Source of the DNA: Diphasiastrum complanatum
Taxonomy: Eukaryota > Streptophyta > Lycopodiopsida > Lycopodiales > Lycopodiaceae
Direction: 5' to 3'
DNA: 64,000 nucleotides
NCBI GenBank assembly: GCA_029204225.1
Contig: CM055113.1
Coordinates: 22,267,605-22,331,604 of the forward strand
Shown here: one piece after another, positions 38,001 to 47,930 of the stretch
How positions within the stretch are numbered: the stretch's first letter is position 1
How the letters are laid out: each line of letters begins with the position of its first letter
Notes under the pieces: model-generated
What the model was told of the DNA's origin: nothing
What the model saw: only the letters and a program-made list of their open reading frames with translations
Database searches by the model: none
Program-made: the position numbers and the translations under genes

Positions 38001-39146
38001 TTTTCATGTTGATCACTATGCGCTAAAGTATCTTGTGAATAAACTAGATTTATCATGACGAATTGCTCGATGGGTTCTACTTCTGCAGGAATTCACTTAT
38101 CAAGTAGAACTTCGCCAAGGAAATATCATACAAATGCTAATTATCTATCGTGACTCAGCATAGAAAAAGTTTAAAAACCAATTAATGATGATTTTTCAAA
38201 CAAAAATTTATTCAAAATCTCATCTACGAATTCGTTATATTCTAATATCATTACTTATCTCAAGGATTAGATATATCCGGATGGATATGACTTGGAGAAA
38301 AATACAGTTTCTCAACATAAGATAGCACCTTATACTATTATTAACAATGTACTGTATAGGGTTGGCGCTGATCAACAACTAAGAAGATGTCTCGAAACTG
38401 AAGATATTAAAAAGGTTGTACAAGCCTTACATTCAGAGGATGTTGGCGGACACTTTGCTTTAAAAAACAAAGTTAATAAAATATTGACTGCCAAGTATTG
38501 TTGGCCAACTATGTTCAAGGATGTATTGAATTATATTTGTTCGTGTGATCCATGCCAAACATCTGGAAAGCCCACAAAAGCAATGAATTGGCCGTTGACT
38601 CCAATCCTACCTCTTGCACCATTTGAGAAGTGGGGGATTGACTTTGTCGGTCCAATCAAACCTATGACTCGAAATACTAAGTGTCGTTATATTCTTGTTG
38701 AAACGAATTATGCTACAAAGAACATTGAAGCAGAAGCGACGAAACGAAACGATGCGAAAACTATCACAATGTTCTTATTCAAAACTATAATCACAAGATA
38801 TGGTTGTCCTCTTGAACTAGTAAGTGACCGTGGTACACATTTTCTAAATGACACAATACGGCTACCGACAACATATTTTCTGATTAAACACAGAAAGACA
38901 ACACCTTATAATCCAAAAGCAAACGGGTTGACTGAGAGAGCTAATGGAATACTATGCAAGGTCCTAAACAAGCTTACTATCGCACATGCGACTGATTGGA
39001 ATCAGAAATTACCTTCAGTTCTTTGGGCTTATCGAAACACAGAAAAGATCACGACAAAACAAACACCATATTTTCTTGCTTCTGGTATGCATCCTATTTT
39101 ACCTATTGAATTTGAGGTGACAAGTTTTCGTATTCAAGATCAATGA
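35037..39146 (+). pseudogene. Ty3/gypsy gag-end to integrase (sense)
   Basis: Domains in order: two zinc knuckles CYNCGEPGHFSPDC and CSNCRKPSHKYLDC (35155-35285); protease at about 35905-36290, in which the catalytic DSG is DSS (VPIDSSSSMN) and the LIGRPWLYQSNASVHW end is kept; spacer 36375-36570; pre-RT and RT start 36644-37069; RT 37210-37746, with FIDAF where FIDDV is expected; RNase H 37750-38058 with YVDVSAFAIGICLGQKDDQK; integrase 38292-39146 with H-H-C-C zinc domain, GIDFVGPI, SDRGTHFLND and NGLTERANG. Stops and frameshifts separate the frames and two catalytic sites are changed. It is truncated at 39146 against an unrelated 5' leader. Confidence 0.9.
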
Positions 39147-40025
39147 AATCTGACCATTTTTTGGGAAATGACCTTCGCCGAACTCTCAGATACAAGATCT
39201 GACATAGATAAAACTATGGAAAACCGGACGAAGTTTTCTGACACAAGAAAATATAGTTTCTGAAGTTTGGCGAGGGTAAAAATCAAGAATTTCTATAATC
39301 TGGACCAGAAGAATCTTCGACGAACTCAAAAATAGTATTTTACTATAAATAGAATGTTTTGAAAACTCGACAAAAATTTTGGCGAAGGACCAAGAGTAAT
39401 ATTGGTATTTTTGCAAAAAAAGTGACTTTTTGACAAAAATATGACAATATGACAACTAATTTTCTGAAAACCCTTCTAATTTTGGTATTATTCTTCGTCG
39501 ACCTGGTAGTAGATAGATTTGAATCACACCTATGCATAGTGAATCAGACGAAGGTTCTTTTTCTGTATTTTTTGAGGGTTTTGGTGACTTTTTGTTGTTT
39601 TTTGACGATTTTATTTTATGTTTCTGAAAATCTGCTGGAAATTAATCTTCGCCCTTCAAACTGAAGGTTCTGTGATCAAAACCGAAGGTGGCTGCAACTC
39701 AGCAAAGGTTTCCTAAAAGAGGGTAAAAAGTTATCAGCTTTGATGACGATGTTTGTCTCTTTTTGACCAAAATTTGGCAGATTTGATCAATTTTTGTTGT
39801 TTTCTCGGATATCTCAGATCCAAATGGATCTTAAGATTGGTGATCTGAAAAGCTTTCCCTATTTTACAATCAAATTAGATTTCAAACAAGCAAATCCGCT
39901 CAAATCAAGCAAAATCAATCCCAAACTAACCCTAAAATGCAGATCTAACACTATTCATGCCACGACAAGATGCCTAATGCAAGCTATCCATCTAACAATC
40001 ATGCTACAAACTGAAAAATTGGCGT
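39147..40025 (-). other. 5' leader of a truncated antisense gypsy element
   Basis: Non-coding sequence with many short TTTTCTGA / GAAGGTT words between the truncated sense integrase and the antisense primer site. It is probably the 5' untranslated part of the element whose LTR lies at 40051-40784. Open frames on the two strands overlap and have no motif. Confidence 0.5.
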
Positions 40026-40050
40026 AGCTCCCCGACAACGGTGTCAAAAT
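40026..40050 (-). other. Gypsy primer-binding site, antisense
   Basis: The minus strand reads TTTTGACACCGTTGTCGGGG right after the LTR end ...ACTACA. It matches the TGGCACCGTTGTCGGGGA type of plant gypsy primer sites with one or two changes. Confidence 0.75.
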
Positions 40051-40784
40051 TGTAGTGGGTATTTTCTTGCCTAACCTGAATCCAAGATCTAGTCAATCTA
40101 GCATCAAAGAGACGAAGTTAGATGTCATGCGAAGGTTCGTTTCCATGAGAGTGATAGTATAATTCAGATTTCAACATGAATGGAGGATCCAAATCTAATT
40201 CTAACATCCATTAACCCTAACCATTAACACTACAACCATTAACACTACGCATCCACAACAAAGATGGCTTACTCTTTCTCTCTCATAAAAAGTATAATAA
40301 CATACAATCCCAATAACATTCGGATCCAACAATTAGCAAAAACCAAAGAAAGCATGAGAGATGGAGGAAAAGTGACAGAGAGAAAGGACATTCATCAATC
40401 CATTTCTGAAGAAAACCAACCTGCTTTATTGAAATGAGAAAATGAACATGTGTAGGAACTCGAGTTGGTCCCTTTTTATAGTAGAGAGGAGGACCCTGGC
40501 CTCTGAATCCTATTGGTCCATTTCTGCCTCCCTAATTATTCAGATTTTAAAAAGAGTGGAAACCATCCAAATTGGAGGGAAACCCAACTTTATTCACTAA
40601 CTTGACATTTAGGCCCTGCGATATCAAAAGTCCCGCAAAAAGGCCTAAATGTCCTTTTATTGACTTTCTAATTAATCAAATCTCTATGTGATCATCGAGT
40701 TGGAATTACACATGCAGGGTGTCAAATCCCTCTCACTTATTAACTAGGGTTAGGATTGTCTTGGGATCCGCAAATCCTTCAACA
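40051..40784 (-). repeat. 5' LTR of truncated antisense gypsy element
   Basis: On the minus strand the unit starts TGTTGAAGGATTTGCG (at 40784) and ends CCACTACA (at 40051), giving 734 bp with TG...CA ends. A TATA-like ACTATAAAAAGG lies near 40475-40486. Its left neighbour is the primer site and its right neighbour is the LTR-like block shared with 62755-63365, so it appears inserted into that block. The other LTR is absent. Confidence 0.7.
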
Positions 40785-41445
40785 CTTGGACATCCCAAGA
40801 ACATCAACAACAGGGATGTAAGGAGATATGCAAGAACTACAGCACCAACCCAGTCTATTTAGTGAACCTGAATGCTGATTCCTACATTAATTCACAAACA
40901 AGAAATGAAATCTAATCCACTCTAGAAAAGTAGGAGATCTAATCCACTCTACGAACCATAACCACACACAAAGGAGGGAAGGGCATGATCATGAATGCAT
41001 TCACTCAAGAAACAAGCATGACCAAGGAGCTCAATGGATGCACCTAAACTCGTGGAGACTCTTCTCATTTCAGCATGGAGTAGGTACATTTCACAAAAGC
41101 TCCTCTTCACAAAGAGGGAGTCTCTTAAATAAACAAGAGAGCTCCTTAGGTGGCATCCTATGGCATTTCCACAATACACAAATTACAAGTGGAATAATGC
41201 TCTCCACTAGAGATCACCATCAAAAGGTGGCTCACTCTACTTTCTCTAAGAGGGTTCTACTTGCATTTATTACTTTGCCTAGAAATACTAGTTCTTACAT
41301 GGTCATTCCATCTTTCGGGATTCACCATGAGGCTTACACAGTTTTTACTTGACAATATTGACTAGTATTCCTCGGCTCTCATACTTGGCTCTCAGTCTTC
41401 ATTTGTCTCATCTTCTCAGAGATCTCGTCGGTCTAAGATTAGAGG
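40785..41445 (-). repeat. LTR-like block, inverted copy of 62755-63365
   Basis: Reverse-complementing this block reproduces 62755-63365 over about 600 bases with moderate divergence. Shared words include GAATCCCG, GGTGGCTCACTCTAC, a TTATTTAAGAGACTCCCTC TATA-like region and GAGGAGCTTTT. Homology stops at 40785, where the gypsy LTR begins. It is probably part of an LTR from a further retrotransposon family. Confidence 0.7.
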
Positions 41446-42060
41446 TGCTCTTGGGTAGCTCTGGCCGAGCATCTTGGGGATTCACCAAAATCAGCCAGCA
41501 CAAGTTGTTGATACTGGATTTTTCACAGGTGGTTTCCATGAGTGTGTATATTTTGGGTCATGCAAACTGTCTCTTTTTCCATTGTGGCAGTGGTGGAGAC
41601 AATTATTCAAAAGTAATTCCAATACATGGACACATTACTTTTCGGCTACACATTGCATGATAGATGTTGGTACCTCATTGCGTTTTCGTGGTGGCCATGA
41701 GAAAAGTCCCATGTTCATGCAATTTCTAGTGGAGACATTTTGCAAAAGAGATGGGGTTGTCTTTGATCCATTGGCTGGGTGCGGGTTGACTATTCTTGCT
41801 TGTAGAGCTGTTGGTCGACATTGGCGTTGCCATGGACTTTGACCCCCTGTTGTTGAATCATATAGCTCATCAATACAATACACAATTCCTATATTCCCCT
41901 ACTTTTTTCGATTGATTAAAAAAACAAGTTTGCAAATCTCTAACATTAAAATATTTTTGCAAAGGACATTCCTTTTACTAGCCATGTTGTACCTATCAAT
42001 TCATAAGATGAGGAAGAGCATCTTGATGATTGGGATGTGGATGATTTCCAGAGCTATTAA
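41446..42060 (+). pseudogene. Decayed gene with N4/N6 DNA methyltransferase motif
   Basis: The frame at 41474-41842 contains RFRGGHEKSPMFMQFLVETF (about 41684-41743) followed by GVVFDPLAGCGLTILACRAV (about 41755-41814). This is the arrangement of the C-terminal part of beta-class amino-methyltransferases: (H)xKSP or QKP, a helix, then the S-adenosylmethionine motif I DP(F/L)xGxGxT and a conserved GR. Right after GRHW the protein shifts by one base into MDFDPLLLNHIAHQY (from 41831), which suits the acidic motif II position. A later frame near 42004-42057 gives the acidic end DEEEHLDDWDVDDFQSY. An upstream catalytic (D/N/S)PP(Y/W) motif was not found. Eukaryotic host relatives of this domain are uncommon. 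Confidence 0.55.
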
Positions 42061-42116
42061 GCTACCATATACCATAATGTGAATTCGCTAAATAGTTAGG
42101 CTTATTAACAACATAC

Positions 42117-42264
42117 AATTTGGTAAACAGTGTTTTGCCATCTTATGCAGAAGCGATGGCTGCATCCATGGCCTTGATAGAGACTCCAGCACAACAACAC
42201 AAAACTATTGTTAGAAAGTCTTATGTGTTCATCGATGACGAGACAATTGACAAAGAAAATGATT
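42117..42264 (+). pseudogene. Short coding-like remnant after the methyltransferase
   Basis: An open stretch reads SVLPSYAEAMAASMALIETP and then RKSYVFIDDETIDKEND before TGA. It looks like real protein sequence (charged, balanced) and lies 60 bases after the acidic end of the methyltransferase remnant on the same strand, so it may be a following exon. I do not recognise the family. Confidence 0.35.
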
Positions 42265-42544
42265 GATACATTTTTCTTGGACGATAAAACGTTTGGATCC
42301 ATGTTTTTCATGAACAATTAGTTGTTATTTTGTTATCAGTTCAGATAAGCATTTACTCTATCCCAGAAAAAGCCAAGTTTAGACAAGCATTTACTTTATT
42401 TATTTATGGGCTGGTTGTTATAAGTAAATGTAGAGGTAATCAAGCTTATTTATCATACATCTACCATGTTGTTGATTGTGTATTCCTTATGAAGTGTGAT
42501 GTCCCAAAATTTACTATGCTCCCTATTACCATAAGCTGAAAACC

Positions 42545-43200
42545 CTAAACCAAAAATTTTATATTCCAAAAAATCCGATACCCAAAACATCCGATACCCA
42601 AAAAAATCCGATACCCAAAAAATCCGATTCTAAAAAACTCGATACTCAAAATTTTCGATTCCAAAAAAAATCCGATATCATAATTTTTTATACAAAAAAA
42701 AAAATCGATATCAAAATTCGATATCAAAATCCGATTCCAAGTATTCGGTACCCAAACTTTTCGATTCCAAAAAATCCAATATTATACTTTTTTATACCAA
42801 AAAATTCGATACCAAAATTTGATATTAAAATTCGATACCAAAATTTGACTCCAAAAAATCCGTTACCCAAAAAAATTCGATACTCAAAATTTTTGATTCC
42901 AAAAAATCAGATATCATAATTTCCAATACCAAAAAAATTCGATACCAAAATATAATACTAAAATCCGATACCAAAATATGATCCCAAAAAATCCGATATC
43001 ATAATTTTTTATACCAAAAAATTCGATATCAAAATTCGATAGCAAAATTCGATGCCAAAAAATCCGATTCCAAGAATTTGATACTCAAAATTCGATACCC
43101 GAAAATTTGTATTTCAAAAATTCGATACCCAAAATAATCCAATACCAAAAATCAACTCCCAAAATTTTTTATACCCAAAATTTGATACCCAAGATACCAT
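42545..43200. repeat. Short-unit satellite, AAAAATCCGATACC type
   Basis: About 650 bases of degenerate repeats, units 14-20 bases, with CGATACC, CGATTCC and CGATATC variants separated by A runs. There are more than 30 units. No coding sequence. Confidence 0.9.
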
Positions 43201-43329
43201 AAGAAAGGTCACGTCTTATGGCATGAGGTAATGCATGTATTTTTTTAGCTATGCTTCCAAAACACTCTTTCTCTAGAATGGGACCCATATGTGAGGGATA
43301 AGGGTGTATTGGAATTTTTGCAATAGAAG

Positions 43330-43635
43330 GTTTGTGTCAAAAATAGGGAGAGCACCGACGATCACAGCTCGAAAACCAACTCGTTGCTCAGACTTTTGGC
43401 TCATAGAACGGTAAAATTCAGGGAAGAGAATGCCAAGGACATTCTAAAAGATCACACACCGGGGCGCTAAGTGAATGCCCGAACTCTGCAACAGTCCATC
43501 ATAGATTAAAAGAGATTGTTGGGAACATTGTAGAACACACATACCATTATCTACACATACCATAACATCATTGCCAAAATCAGCAGAATATCTTGGAAAA
43601 AAAACTCGCCAAACTAGCGATTTTCTTCCTCGCAA
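43330..43635 (-). pseudogene. Unrecognised coding-like remnant, antisense
   Basis: The minus-strand frame from 43635 reads VWRVFFPRYSADFGNDVMVC and continues to a stop near 43446, with plausible protein in the same frame further on (SEQRVGFRAVIVGALPIFD). Composition suggests a real but broken coding sequence. I cannot assign a family. Confidence 0.3.
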
Positions 43636-43869
43636 AATGTCTAAACTCAGCCCATTTATGTATGAATATATATTTTGATAGTCATAATTGTCTTTTATTA
43701 CTCTTTAAGTGCATAAAATGTAACTTAATATTTGCAATTTTTTTTAATTAACAACTATAAACAAATTATTTTGCTTATCAACATATTAAAAAGTGGTGCA
43801 AAAGACTTCTGGGATTGAATGTAGTCAATGGTTAGTGTAAAACAGAACCAGTGTACTAGTTCCATTCTT

Positions 43870-45830
43870 CTCTAATTTATTTATTTATATTTGTCCTCTT
43901 AGAATAATCCTCGAAGAAAATATCTATATGGACCTTGGAACATCCCTTGAAAAACAATCTTTTGTCACCAGGGCAAGGGATATTCCAAGGTCCCTCAATA
44001 TATCCCTCAAAGAACACTCTTTTGTGAACATGACAGCCTCGAGGGATATTCCAAGGTCCTTTGATATGTCCCTTGAAAAAATCTATTTTGTTAGAAATAT
44101 CTTGTCGCAATCTACTCGAAAAAATGTTGCCTGCAAAATACCACCATTGCAGCAAATGCATCTCATTGTGCATTTGGTGGATGAGGTGGCCATTGCAGGT
44201 ACATCATCTACTTTCGTCAATTGCCTATTCATCATCCTAGAGAATTGATATTGTGGTTATGACGTTCTGTCATTGATCGATATTATCAATACATGCACCA
44301 TCCATAGCCGATGGATGTCCTTTTAAGAATGATTTATGAAAACATTGAAAGTTTTCGTACGAAAAAGAGCAAGACCAAAGGGTAGCATGGCGGAAGGGTG
44401 GCTAGTGCAAAAATACATGGCTTATATCAGGGAGTTCCTTGCCGTAGCGATCCTTCGATTTCTCATCTCTAGAATAATAAGGATGAGGAACATGTTGATG
44501 GAGAGGTTCCTCAAGGAAAAGAAGCGATTGAGAAAATGAGCGAGTCCTTCAAGGAGAAGCTGAATAAATTCTGCATTCTTAATAGTGAAGAAATACAAAA
44601 GTGGATTTCGAGCTATGAAGAGGCTAGAACTCATAGAACAACCGCTCGAGCAACTTTCAGGAAAAGGCATAGAACACAACCATACCCACCTAACTTCATC
44701 CTTCTACCCAAGGACATGATACTCGATTGGTTACGCAATAAGAAGGCACGACAAACAACGAGAAAGTAACAAAGAGAGAGCAATAATTTGCAAGGGGGTG
44801 TAATTTTCATGTAAGCTATGTAAATCATTCACATCTTTAACTATTTTTATGTATTTACTTAATATGTGTGATGTATAGGGTAATATAGCTTGGAACATGA
44901 ATTCATGAATCAATATTTGTTATTTTCCTAACACAATATTTTGTTTTTTCTCATTCAATACAAAAAAGACAATGCATTGTAGATGCATGGATGACATTTT
45001 CGTACAGAGTGCATTAATAAAAATATAAACAACTATGATTGTGGAGTCATAGCAAATTTTACCCAAGATAGGTGAGCAAACATGGCTGACATCAATTTAC
45101 TCTCTTCTCAAGTTGATTATTGTGGGACAATCAATGACATCCTCAAAGTTGGATCTAGGCAATTCGGGTTTTTCATATCTGATGCCAAATGGTTCAAAGT
45201 TATTTGCAATGGTCCCCGTGCAACTGCGAAGAAAGATGATAGTGGTTATTTTGCCATTGACTCCACCAAGCTTTGGACAGATCAAAGTAATACATTTGTT
45301 TTTTCTCAACAATGTGAGCAAGTACATATGTCTTCAAGTGGTCAATGCTTTTGTATATCCAAGCAATTGTAGCATAACTATGGATACTGATTACGAGTCA
45401 ATATTTATGGAGACATCGAGCATAGATGGTCTTTCACCTTGAATATTCAGATCCTAGATGGTGATACATATATGTGATTCAAGTTGCTCCTCGATGTAAA
45501 ATAATTTTTGAAGATAGAGATGTCATGGAGGACATGATGTTGTCAATCGATGCACCTAAATAATATCATGATGGACTCGATGACACATTTTCAGAGGATC
45601 ATGTGCAAGCTTCACAAGCTAATGATGGTATTGAGCATGATGCATCATCGTCGGATGGATTGATGTCGCATGACACAGCTTCTCAATTTTCCTCGATGTC
45701 ATTATCCACATCAGCTTGTGACCATCAACTTCTTAATAACAAAGTTGTTGAAGATAATTGGATAGAATTAGAGATGGCTCGTTTGGTTTGGCAAATGACA
45801 ATGAAGAATTAGTCAATGAATAAGTGAGAC
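43870..45830 (+). pseudogene. CACTA (En/Spm) transposase C-terminal half: DUF4218, DUF4216
   Basis: 44100-44250 reads MHLIVHLVDEVAIAGTSSTF. 44336-44450 reads MKTLKVFVRKRARPKGSMAE plus GWLVQKYMAY. Together they are the DUF4218 core (HLPEEA, then TLKxYVRNRARPEGSIAEGY). 44536-44769 carries FKEKLNKFCILNSEEIQKWI, the following segment, also present antisense at 20793-20554. 45082-45372 (MADINLLSSQVDYCGTINDI, GFFISDAKWFKV, NTFVFSQQCEQV) is DUF4216. A frameshift leads to an acidic Ser-rich end at 45603-45812. The N-terminal TNP2 half is absent upstream. Stops are present near 44248, 44325 and 45370. Confidence 0.8.
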
Positions 45831-46314
45831 ATTATGATGTATTACAACTCAAGATCTAGCTCAAAACTTAAAATCAACTATCACACCAAATCTAGCCAAT
45901 TGAATTTTTGACCTTGCTTTGGTCTCCAAGATGAAAACACTACTAATTGGAATCTCTTAATGTAAACACTAAAAATTAGAATATCTCATTGTAACATAGG
46001 ACTATTCTATATAGGCCTACATTGCTTTTAGATATATAAAACACATATCATGTTTTAATAATTTATTCTCTTAATTTGTTTCATGCCACCTCACACAAAA
46101 TATTCTTGATTTTGGTGACATAGAAATGCATAAAATAATTGTGTACAAAAGAATATCTTGTCATTGTTTGCCCCTTGTTACTTCATGACATTTCACACAA
46201 AATGTTTTTTATTTGCACATTTTTGTTTCATGACAATTGACATTTTGGTAGTACAAATGACATATTCACATGGAGGTACATGGAGTCACATGGAGGCACA
46301 TGGAATCACATGAT
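45831..46314. other. Intergenic between CACTA transposase and companion gene
   Basis: AT-rich, no coding region. CACATGGAGTCACATGG-type short repeats near 46268-46311. Confidence 0.4.
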
Positions 46315-46320
46315 TGTGCT

Positions 46321-46373
46321 ACGTGTGGCAGAGCCACGCGTGGCAAATAAAATTTCCGTGGCTCTACCACGCA
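46321..46373. repeat. Inverted repeat around GTGGCAGAGCCACG
   Basis: GTGGCAGAGCCACG with an internal GGC-GCC symmetry is followed, about 15 bases later, by CGTGGCTCTACCACG, its near-perfect reverse complement. It stands shortly before the companion gene exons and could form a hairpin or mark an element end. Confidence 0.6.
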
Positions 46374-46597
46374 CAACTTGAAATTCATTTCATCTATAAA
46401 ATGAAAATTTTCACTTCGGATTTTCATTCTTGGTTTTTGCTCTCTCTTAGTGCTCTCTCTTGGTGCTCTCTCTCTGTGCTCTCTTCATTTGTGATCTCTC
46501 TTTGTGCTCTCTCTTTAAGCTTTCATGCTCTCTAGCTTTAAGTTTTAAGCACTCTCTCTGTCACACATTAATCTTAGTTTTCTTGTCATCAATAGAA

Positions 46598-47312
46598 ATT
46601 GGGCCTTAACCAATATGTGCACTCATATTAGGCACAAACGAGAAGCCCTAAGGAGGATGATTAGAGCAGGAAAGCGGAGGCCCGGTTGGGCTTCCAAAAA
46701 CGATTGGCACAAAGTTGAGGTGGAACAAAAGAATCCCAATCCCGATCGGTTTGCGCAACAAAGGGAGGCTACGCAGTCAAGAATTGCCCTATTGGGGCAC
46801 TCACATCTTGGTTCGGGGGGCAAAGCCAATATCCAAGCCCAATTTGTAAGTAATTTTCTTTTTATTTCATTTTAAGTAAATTTAGATTGTTTTTATTTTA
46901 TGTTATTGTTTTATTAATCAATCAATTTTGTTTTGTGACTTTAGATTAGTGATTTCGGAAGGCCTTTTGTGAAAGCCAAATACAAGATCAGGTATCAACA
47001 AGGATACTCAACTTTGGTGGATCACATGAAAGGGATATTGCCATTGGTAAAAATTAGCTTTTTATTGATTTTTGTGCTTTAGAATTACTAAATCTAAAAG
47101 GTGTTTAATCTAATGCTTGTATTTTTTTAATTTTGTAGAGAGGATCCACATCAAACGCACCAAGCAGAGAGGCCGATGATGAAAACGTTCCATTGGATCA
47201 AGGGGAGAAGAGAAAGAGGAAGAGGAAGAGGAAGATGAAGATGAAGATGCAAATTCCATTGAAGATAATTAAGTATCTATTTAGTTTATTATGTAATGTG
47301 ATAGATAAGTAG
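46598..47312 (+). CDS. CACTA companion (Transposase_24-like) gene, partial
   Basis: Exons that join in phase 0: up to 46845 (RAGKRRPGWASKNDWHKVEV, NPDRFAQQREA, HLGSGGKANIQAQF), donor GTAAGT; 46945-47046 (ISDFGRPFVKAKYKIRYQQG, then LVDHMKG), with acceptor TTTAG and donor GTAAAA; and 47139-47312, with acceptor TTGTAG. Domain order and spacing match 22380-22780. In CACTA elements such accessory proteins are thought to bind subterminal repeats. The last exon has a basic Lys/Arg run in the phase-0 frame. The alternative frame gives an acidic Glu/Asp tail ending at a TAA near 47270, so a one-base indel may exist. The first exon is not identified. Confidence 0.5.
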
Positions 47313-47930
47313 GGGCTTTTGATATCCCATTTTCGAATCTATGTACTCTTTCTTTATCATAAATATAAAAGTTTTTTGTAATTTTGTACATGATTGTCTT
47401 TGTATCAATTTTGTATATGATTGTCTTTGATATCAAACAATCAATGAATCAAACAAACAATGATTTATTTATGAGCATATTGAAACATACTTCATTGTCT
47501 CCCTTGATGATTTTTGATACTTGTGATTGATCTTCTTTTGATGCCCTATCAACATCAACACCAACACCAACACCAACATGCAATAGTTAGTAAGTTAAGT
47601 AATGTATTAATTACAATTTAAAAAAACAAAAGTAACATTCTCTATCATACAATCTAAAAAAACATCAACTCACATTAGTTACAAAATGTTTTTTTAGATT
47701 TTGTTAGTGCAAACTTAGAGTGGAAAGTGACACAGATCTTATTTGGAATCAATTCATCGTTTGGTTTACATGTCCATCATGGTATCAATAGTATCTTTCC
47801 TATTGGAATCAAGTGAGGAGATTGATTCGATCCAACAGTCATTCAATAATCACATCTCTCACAGCAATCATTCAATAAGGGTGGTTCTTGTTGGGGTTAA
47901 TCTTACTCCTGCACACTCATAGGAATACAC
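47313..47930. other. Intergenic, no gene recognised
   Basis: AT-rich. A short ACACCA repeat lies near 47551-47578. No coding motif. Confidence 0.4.

Noticed and set aside
40200-40260. Telomere-like TAACCCTAACC stretch
   Set aside because: Only one short match, inside a gypsy LTR, not an array.
41446-42060. Methyltransferase as the DAM-type domain of DIRS retrotransposons
   Set aside because: The visible motif is the beta-class DPxxGxGxT arrangement with a preceding KSP, and no tyrosine recombinase or DIRS RT is nearby. Kept only as an alternative to test.
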